In this document: positions 59,593-64,000 of the stretch, piece after piece
How positions within the stretch are numbered: position 1 is the stretch's first letter
Layout: each line of letters begins with the position of its first letter
Assembly (NCBI GenBank): GCA_947502265.1
Contig: CANMZB010000012.1
Location: 62,001 to 126,000 of the forward strand
Length of the DNA stretch: 64,000 bases
DNA from: an uncultured Sulfitobacter sp.
GTDB lineage: Bacteria; Pseudomonadota; Alphaproteobacteria; Rhodobacterales; Rhodobacteraceae
Reading direction: 5' to 3'
Position numbers and translations under genes: made by a program
Notes under the pieces: generated by a model
What the model was told of the DNA's origin: nothing
Seen by the model: only the letters and a program-made list of their open reading frames with translations
The model's database searches: none

Positions 59593-60876
59593 TCAGTACC
59601 CGCTTATCCTTGGCAACCATGTGCTGAGCGATGGCACGAAGGTGAGCATCATAAGCACGAACAGGTTCGCCAGAAAGAACGGCGGCATCTCGCGCACCAA
59701 CGCGGCAGGGCGCAGGTTTGCTGCGGACGAAACAACGAAGATCAGGCTGCCGACCGGTGGTGTTGTCAGCCCCAGCGTCAAATTCACGATGACAACGATT
59801 GCAAAGTGATCCGGCGCAATGCCAAGCGCATGGCTGATCGGTGCAAGGATCGGTACAAGGATCATGACGCCGGGAAGCGGATCCATGAAAAGACCGAAGA
59901 TCAGCATCAGCACGTTGACCGCCAACAGGAAAATGACCGGCGACAGATCCCATGAGATGATCGTTGCGGCAAGAAACTGTGGCAAGCCTTCGATCACCAG
60001 CACCCAGGCAAAGGCACGCGCAGCCCCCAGAATAAGCAGCACAGCGGCGCTGATCAGGGCCGCGCGCAGGATGATGCCCGGCAAATCCCGCAGCCGCAGC
60101 GCACGGTAAACGAACATCCCGCAGAACAGCGCGTAAAAGACCGCGATCACCGATGCTTCGGTAGGTGTGAAAATACCGCCGCGGATGCCGCCGACGATCA
60201 GCACAATCAGCCCGAGCGCAGGCAAGGCCAAAGCCGTGTTGCGCAACATTTCTGCCCGACCGGGGCGGGGCGCATCGCTGCGATAGTCGCGTTTCCAACT
60301 GACAAAGCCGTTCGCAGCGAGATTGCCGATGCCCAGCAAAAGCCCCGGCACGACCCCTGCCATGAATAGCGAGCCGACTGATACCGCTTCGTCCTGTAGG
60401 GCGTAGATGATCATCACGATCGAGGGGGGGATGATCGGCCCGATCACCGCGCTCGAAATCGTCAGCGCCCCGGCATAAGAACGGTCATAACCGCCCTTTT
60501 CCATCATCCGGATCATCATCGCGCCCGGTCCCGCAGCGTCTGCAAGGGCCGATCCCGAAATGCCTGCAAACATGGTCGACGAGATCACGTTGGCATAGCC
60601 CAGACCGCCGCGCAGATGGCCGACGAACTGTGACGCAAAGCGCAGCAGAGTATGGGTGATCGCGCCGCCTGTCATGATCTCTGCTGCCAGAATAAAGAAC
60701 GGCACCGCAAGCAGCGGAAAACTGTCGAGGCCTGCGAACATTTCCTTGACGACGACGATCTGTGGATAAGAACTGCCCAGCCCAATCGCGATAAAGACCG
60801 AAATGGCCATGGCAAAAGCCACCGGAAGCCCAAGCACCATCAAGACGAAAAGGGAAGCGAAGAGGATTTCAACCAT
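59593..60876 (-). CDS. dctM: TRAP transporter large permease DctM
   Basis: A 427-aa large TRAP subunit beginning MVEILFASLFVLMVLGLPVAF (the ORF can be extended upstream but that would run far into dctQ). Landmarks: FPLLAVPFFILAAEIMTGG, GISGSALADAAGPGAMMIRMMEKGGYDRSYAGAL, GPIIPPSIVMIIYALQ, GGIRGGIFTPTEASVIAVFYAL and NLTLGLTTPPVGSLIFVVSS. About 12 helices. It overlaps dctQ by 8 bases and is last in the operon. Confidence 0.93.
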   Translation of the reverse strand: MVEILFASLFVLMVLGLPVAFAMAISVFIAIGLGSSYPQIVVVKEMFAGLDSFPLLAVPFFILAAEIMTGGAITHTLLRFASQFVGHLRGGLGYANVISSTMFAGISGSALADAAGPGAMMIRMMEKGGYDRSYAGALTISSAVIGPIIPPSIVMIIYALQDEAVSVGSLFMAGVVPGLLLGIGNLAANGFVSWKRDYRSDAPRPGRAEMLRNTALALPALGLIVLIVGGIRGGIFTPTEASVIAVFYALFCGMFVYRALRLRDLPGIILRAALISAAVLLILGAARAFAWVLVIEGLPQFLAATIISWDLSPVIFLLAVNVLMLIFGLFMDPLPGVMILVPILAPISHALGIAPDHFAIVVIVNLTLGLTTPPVGSLIFVVSSAANLRPAALVREMPPFFLANLFVLMMLTFVPSLSTWLPRISGY

Positions 60877-61387
60877 TTGCGGCCCCCGGCATTGCGTCCG
60901 TTTCGCCATTCGTCTCTTTGTAATGGCCCGCCGTAATGTACGGTTTGGCAACCAGAAGCAGGTGAACGATTAACAGGCTGAATCCGACAGGCATCGCGGC
61001 ATAGACATACAGGAACGACAACCGCAGCGCCGGGGTCTTCTGGAACCGGGCGCGGTCCATATACTGCAAGCCAACGTAGACCATGAAGGCGAAGAAGATC
61101 AGCAAAACCAGCACAATAGCGGTGCGCAAGATACGTTGTTTGCGGGTGCTCAGGACATCATGCAGGTTGGTGATTGCGACATGCCCGCCCTGACGCAGCG
61201 CCAGCCCCGCGCCCAGAAACGTCATCCAGATCATCAGATACCGCGCCGCTTCGTCTGCCCAGGGCAGCGAATGGTTGGTCGTATAGCGCAGCGCGACATT
61301 GGCACCGACAATCAGTGCCATCGACGAGAGCATGGCGATGACGACCGCCCCGTTCACCGATACGAATATGCGTTCGAGCCTGCGCAT
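60869..61387 (-). CDS. dctQ: TRAP transporter small permease DctQ
   Basis: A 172-aa four-helix membrane protein: MRRLERIFVSVNGAVVIAMLSSMALIVGANVALRY, then the signature LPWADEAARYLMIWMTFLGAGLALRQGGHVAI near 40-72, and RLSFLYVYAAMPVGFSLLIVHLLL. It follows the binding-protein gene across a strong hairpin (61412-61443) and overlaps dctM by 8 bases. Confidence 0.9.
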   Translation of the reverse strand: MRRLERIFVSVNGAVVIAMLSSMALIVGANVALRYTTNHSLPWADEAARYLMIWMTFLGAGLALRQGGHVAITNLHDVLSTRKQRILRTAIVLVLLIFFAFMVYVGLQYMDRARFQKTPALRLSFLYVYAAMPVGFSLLIVHLLLVAKPYITAGHYKETNGETDAMPGAANG

Positions 61388-61411
61388 GTATATTTCCCCG
61401 GAAAAAAGAAT

Positions 61412-61443
61412 GACCGGCCGGAGGTTTGCGCCTCCAGCCGGTC
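61412..61443 (-). terminator. Intercistronic stem-loop between dctP and dctQ
   Basis: Thirteen-base stem GACCGGCCGGAGG/CCTCCAGCCGGTC with one mismatch and a 6-base loop, about 18 bases past the dctP stop, followed on the minus strand by ATTCTTTTTT. Probably a leaky terminator that lowers permease expression relative to the binding protein. Confidence 0.75.
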
Positions 61444-61460
61444 AATTTTCACGTTACAAG

Positions 61461-62447
61461 TTATTCTGTCGCCGAAATCCGGTCGATCAGATCCTTGCCA
61501 TAGGTTTCGTAATAGCCCTCATAGGCACTTTCAACCGATGCGCGCAGGGCTGCTTTTTGCTCGACCGAAAGCGTGTTCACTTCCATGCCGCGCTCCTTCA
61601 GCGTCTCGACGCCGCTTGTCTCGACGTTGTCGACAAAACCGCGCATGGCGACCGAAGCTTCTGACGCACCCTTCGTGAATGCGGCCTTGTCCTCATCCGA
61701 AAGGCCTTCCCAGAAAGGCTTAGAGATCAGCAGCATGGCGGGAGAATAGACGTGCCCCGACAGCGTCAGATATTTCTGCACTTCGTTCAGCTTGACCGAC
61801 ACGATAACCGAAAGCGGGTTTTCCTGCCCGTCGATTGTACCTTGCTGCAATGCACCGATCACTTCCGGCCACGCCATCGGCGTTGGCGCGGAACCAAGCG
61901 CGTTAAAGGCGCTCAGGTGGACGGGGTTTTCCATTGTGCGCAGCTTCATACCGGCAAGGTCTTCGGGTGTTTCGATGGCGTTGCGGTTGTTGGTGATGTG
62001 GCGAAAACCCTGCTCGCCCCAAGCGATTGCAACCATTCCGGCGTCATCAAACTTGGCCAGAATTTCCTGCCCGATTGGTCCGTCCAACACGCGACGCGCG
62101 TGATCGAGGCTGCGAAACAGGAACGGAATGTCGGTTACGCCGGTTTCGGGGACGAAGTTGCTGAGCGTGCCGGTCGAGACGATGGTCGCCTCGATGGTTC
62201 CAAGCTGAAGTCCTTCGATGACTTCACGCTCGCCGCCCAACGCGGACGATGGAAAGTGGCGGAACGTGAATTTGCCGTTTGTTTCGGCTTCCACCACGTC
62301 CTGCCACTTTTGGGCCGCAACCCCGTAGTGCGAGTCAGGTGCCAGAGCATAGCCGATTTTTACTTCGGTCTGGGCAATTGCAGCGCCACCGGCAACGGCG
62401 GCCAGACTTGCGATCAACGCGGTCTCACGAATTCTCTTAAAAAACAT
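61461..62447 (-). CDS. dctP: TRAP transporter substrate-binding protein DctP
   Basis: A 328-aa periplasmic protein: signal peptide MFFKRIRETALIASLAAVAG to about AIAQ, then KIGYALAPDSHYGVAAQKWQDVV, FHFPSSALGGEREVIEGLQLGTIEATIVSTG (in pieces near 60-90), the ligand Arg in LAGMKLRTMENPVH near 170, and GTIDGQENPLSVIVS near 210. This is a classic DctP of the dicarboxylate/sugar-acid branch with the conserved Arg and Asn positions. It heads a dctPQM operon and is divergent from a MarR-family regulator. Confidence 0.93.
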   Translation of the reverse strand: MFFKRIRETALIASLAAVAGGAAIAQTEVKIGYALAPDSHYGVAAQKWQDVVEAETNGKFTFRHFPSSALGGEREVIEGLQLGTIEATIVSTGTLSNFVPETGVTDIPFLFRSLDHARRVLDGPIGQEILAKFDDAGMVAIAWGEQGFRHITNNRNAIETPEDLAGMKLRTMENPVHLSAFNALGSAPTPMAWPEVIGALQQGTIDGQENPLSVIVSVKLNEVQKYLTLSGHVYSPAMLLISKPFWEGLSDEDKAAFTKGASEASVAMRGFVDNVETSGVETLKERGMEVNTLSVEQKAALRASVESAYEGYYETYGKDLIDRISATE

Positions 62448-62640
62448 CTAATGCTCTCTCCCATTGACATGTTGTTTCTGCGCAACTGCTAACTCGGGGT
62501 CCGGTTAATGGCAATGCCAATGGCAGATGGGAAATTGCCGCACCCGTACCGCGCGGGTCGGGATTGACGCTGGCAGCATACAACTCCCGTGCCACAGAAC
62601 AGCAAGAATTTGGACATCCCGACATTTCGCCACTTGTATG

Positions 62641-62655
62641 TTTCATTTATTGAAA
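62641..62655. promoter_or_regulatory. Palindromic operator candidate upstream of marR
   Basis: TTTCA-TTTAT-TGAAA, an AT-rich dyad 39 bases before the MarR start and about 190 bases before dctP. MarR proteins commonly bind such AT-rich dyads at their own promoter. Confidence 0.5.
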
Positions 62656-62693
62656 TATATCCGCTGTGAATATTGTAAGAAGCGGGTGATGCC

Positions 62694-63149
62694 ATGACGG
62701 GTGCAGATAAAAGGGACTCCGCGCCTGGCGAGATGATGTTGAGCATCGCTTTGCTGTACTGGTCGCTGCATGATCGCCTTGATTGCTCCGGTCCCGATCT
62801 GTCCAAGCGGGAGCGTCTGGTTTTGATGCGGCTGCCGACGCCGCGCCGGATGGGAGACCTTGCCCGGACCATGCAGTTGCTGCCGTCCACGTTGACGGTG
62901 TTGGCCGACGGGTTGGAGAAGAGAGGGCTGGTGGAGCGACAGCGCGACCCCGATGATCGCCGTGCGTGGCTGCTTGAACTGACAAAGGAGGGTCACGCCG
63001 CGCGCTGCGAGCTGAACGAGGTGGTCGAGATTGCCCTGAGAGAGGCAACCGGCCTGCCGGAAGATGATCTTGAAGTTTTTGGGGCGCTGTTGCTCCGTAT
63101 CCGTGACCACATCATGGCCGATGGCCTGCCGAAAGGACTACCGTTTTGA
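62694..63149 (+). CDS. MarR family transcriptional regulator
   Basis: A 151-aa winged-helix regulator. LSKRERLVLMRLPTPRRMGDLARTMQLLPSTLTVLADGLEKRGLVERQRDPDDRRAWLLELTKEG, residues about 36-100, contains the MarR HTH and the D-x-R-D-x-R wing loop (RQRDPDDRRAW). Flanking helices form the dimer. Its TGA overlaps the TTG start of an efflux adaptor gene, so it is translationally coupled to it and most likely controls that pump; it is also divergent from a TRAP operon. Confidence 0.9.
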   Translation: MTGADKRDSAPGEMMLSIALLYWSLHDRLDCSGPDLSKRERLVLMRLPTPRRMGDLARTMQLLPSTLTVLADGLEKRGLVERQRDPDDRRAWLLELTKEGHAARCELNEVVEIALREATGLPEDDLEVFGALLLRIRDHIMADGLPKGLPF

Positions 63150-64000
63150 CCCGCCTTGCTACAATTGTGCTATGTCTTGCGATATCGGTTTCTCCGCTTG
63201 TTGCGGGCGCGCAGGAGCCAACCGTCCGGCCCGTAAAACTGATGACCGTGGGGCATTCTCAAGAGGGCCTGTCGCGTGAATTTTACGGTAAGGTGGTGGC
63301 CCGTCAAACCGTCGATCTGGCGTTTCAGACCGGTGGCCAGTTGATCGAATTCCCCCTGCTGGAGGGGCAGACTGTTCCGGCGGGAGAGTTGATCGCCCGT
63401 CTTGATCCGGAACCTTTCCAGCTTGCGCTTGAACAGGCGCGGTTGCGCCAAACGCAGGCAGCACGCGATCTTGACCGCTTGATGCGGTTAAGCCGGGCGA
63501 CGGTCAGCGAGGCCGCACAAGACAATGCGCGCACTGCCGAGGGGTTGGCCGCCATTGCCCTGCGCGATGCGGAGCGGGCATTGGCACAGGCCACGTTAAC
63601 CGCCCCCTTCGAGGCGCTGGTGGCAGAACGTCTGGTTGCCAATTTCAACACTGTCGCTTCCGGCACGCCGGTTGCGCGACTGCACGATATGTCAGAGTTG
63701 CGTGTCGAGGTCGAAGTGCCCGAAATCCTGTTCCAGCGCGCGGGCCGTAACCCCGATGTCCTGCTTCATGCGCGGTTTCCCGGCAGCCCCGAGACCTATC
63801 CGCTTGAAATTCGGGAATTTACATCTGATGCAACCCAGGTTGGTCAGAGCTTCAAGTTTACACTGGCTTTCGATGCCAGGACGGCTCCGGATGCGCTGCC
63901 TGGTTCCTCTGTTACGGTCACCGCACAAAGCAAGCAGGAAGGCCGCGGGATTGCTGTGCCGACCGCAGCGTTGGTGCCCGCGCCAGATGGTTCTGTTTCG
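63146..64000 (+). CDS. RND efflux periplasmic adaptor (membrane fusion protein), 3' partial
   Basis: The first 285 codons of an HlyD/AcrA-type membrane fusion protein running off the right edge. Start TTG at 63146 overlaps the MarR stop and follows GAAAGGA. Signal peptide ends near VAGAQEP. Then LSREFYGKVVARQTVDLAFQTGGQLIEFPLLEGQTV (first lipoyl half), a coiled hairpin LALEQARLRQTQAARDLDRLMRL to ALAQATLTAPFEALVAERL (second lipoyl half), and a beta-barrel from residue about 185 (ELRVEVEVPEILF). Typically partnered with an RND pump, expected just beyond the window. Confidence 0.9.
   Translation, partial: MTRLATIVLCLAISVSPLVAGAQEPTVRPVKLMTVGHSQEGLSREFYGKVVARQTVDLAFQTGGQLIEFPLLEGQTVPAGELIARLDPEPFQLALEQARLRQTQAARDLDRLMRLSRATVSEAAQDNARTAEGLAAIALRDAERALAQATLTAPFEALVAERLVANFNTVASGTPVARLHDMSELRVEVEVPEILFQRAGRNPDVLLHARFPGSPETYPLEIREFTSDATQVGQSFKFTLAFDARTAPDALPGSSVTVTAQSKQEGRGIAVPTAALVPAPDGSVS

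Overview
The window looks like chromosomal DNA from a marine alphaproteobacterium of the Roseobacter group (Rhodobacteraceae). The evidence is high-GC coding sequence, four TRAP transporter loci (three DctPQM, one TAXI), many short catabolic operons, an RTX-type secreted protein, and a dadA/GMC/FAD-oxidase/acyl-CoA set typical of that group. This is an inference from gene content; no rRNA or marker gene was available to test it. Both window edges cut genes: an FAD oxidoreductase on the left and an RND efflux adaptor on the right.

Layout. 0-3.3 kb (+): partial FAD amine/amino-acid oxidase, ATC-hydrolase-family protein, M20 amidohydrolase, HAD phosphatase. 3.3-4.8 kb (-): ABM-domain protein and an orphan iron-binding FbpA with a doubled operator-like site upstream. 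5.0-9.7 kb (+): TRAP dctPQM followed by a metal-dependent cyclase/hydrolase and an FAH-family hydrolase. 9.8-13.5 kb: MaoC-like hydratase, AhpD-like protein, and a polar amino-acid ABC importer with divergent SBP. 13.6-15.6 kb: MATE pump and HD-domain protein. 15.7-21.5 kb (-): a TRAP locus with three tandem paralogous binding proteins, divergent from a TetR regulator. 22.4-30.8 kb: MgtC, acyl-CoA ligase, orphan periplasmic-sensor histidine kinase, pxpBC, a crotonase, DUF1045. 30.9-37.2 kb (-): TPP enzyme, acyl-CoA ligase and TAXI-TRAP operon.

37.5-46.5 kb is the most notable block, a compact selenium island: selU (mnmH), selD fused to an FAD/NAD(P) oxidoreductase domain, a 173-aa selenoprotein with an in-frame UGA in a U-G-S-C-T-T-C motif and a good bacterial SECIS hairpin, its thioredoxin-fused partner, tRNA-Sec(UCA), selB and selA. 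The selenoprotein is hidden from ordinary ORF calling because it is read as two short ORFs either side of UGA. Machinery, tRNA and substrate protein lie together, so this block may exist largely to make this one protein.

46.6-50.5 kb (-): a 1284-aa secreted protein combining a PIG-L/LmbE deacetylase-like domain, FG-GAP/VCBS repeats, RTX calcium-binding repeats and three cadherin-like repeats joined by Pro-Asp linkers. 50.8-59.5 kb: dadA, GMC oxidoreductase, GlcD-like FAD dehydrogenase, PLP aminotransferase, SDR and an acyl-CoA dehydrogenase whose best-placed start is a non-canonical ATC. 59.6-62.4 kb (-): a further TRAP dctPQM locus. 62.7-64 kb (+): MarR regulator translationally coupled to an RND adaptor.

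A recurring regulatory theme is a strong GC-rich stem-loop just downstream of a periplasmic binding-protein gene and before its permease genes or next paralogue (five cases across three TRAP loci). This would suit higher expression of binding proteins than of membrane subunits.
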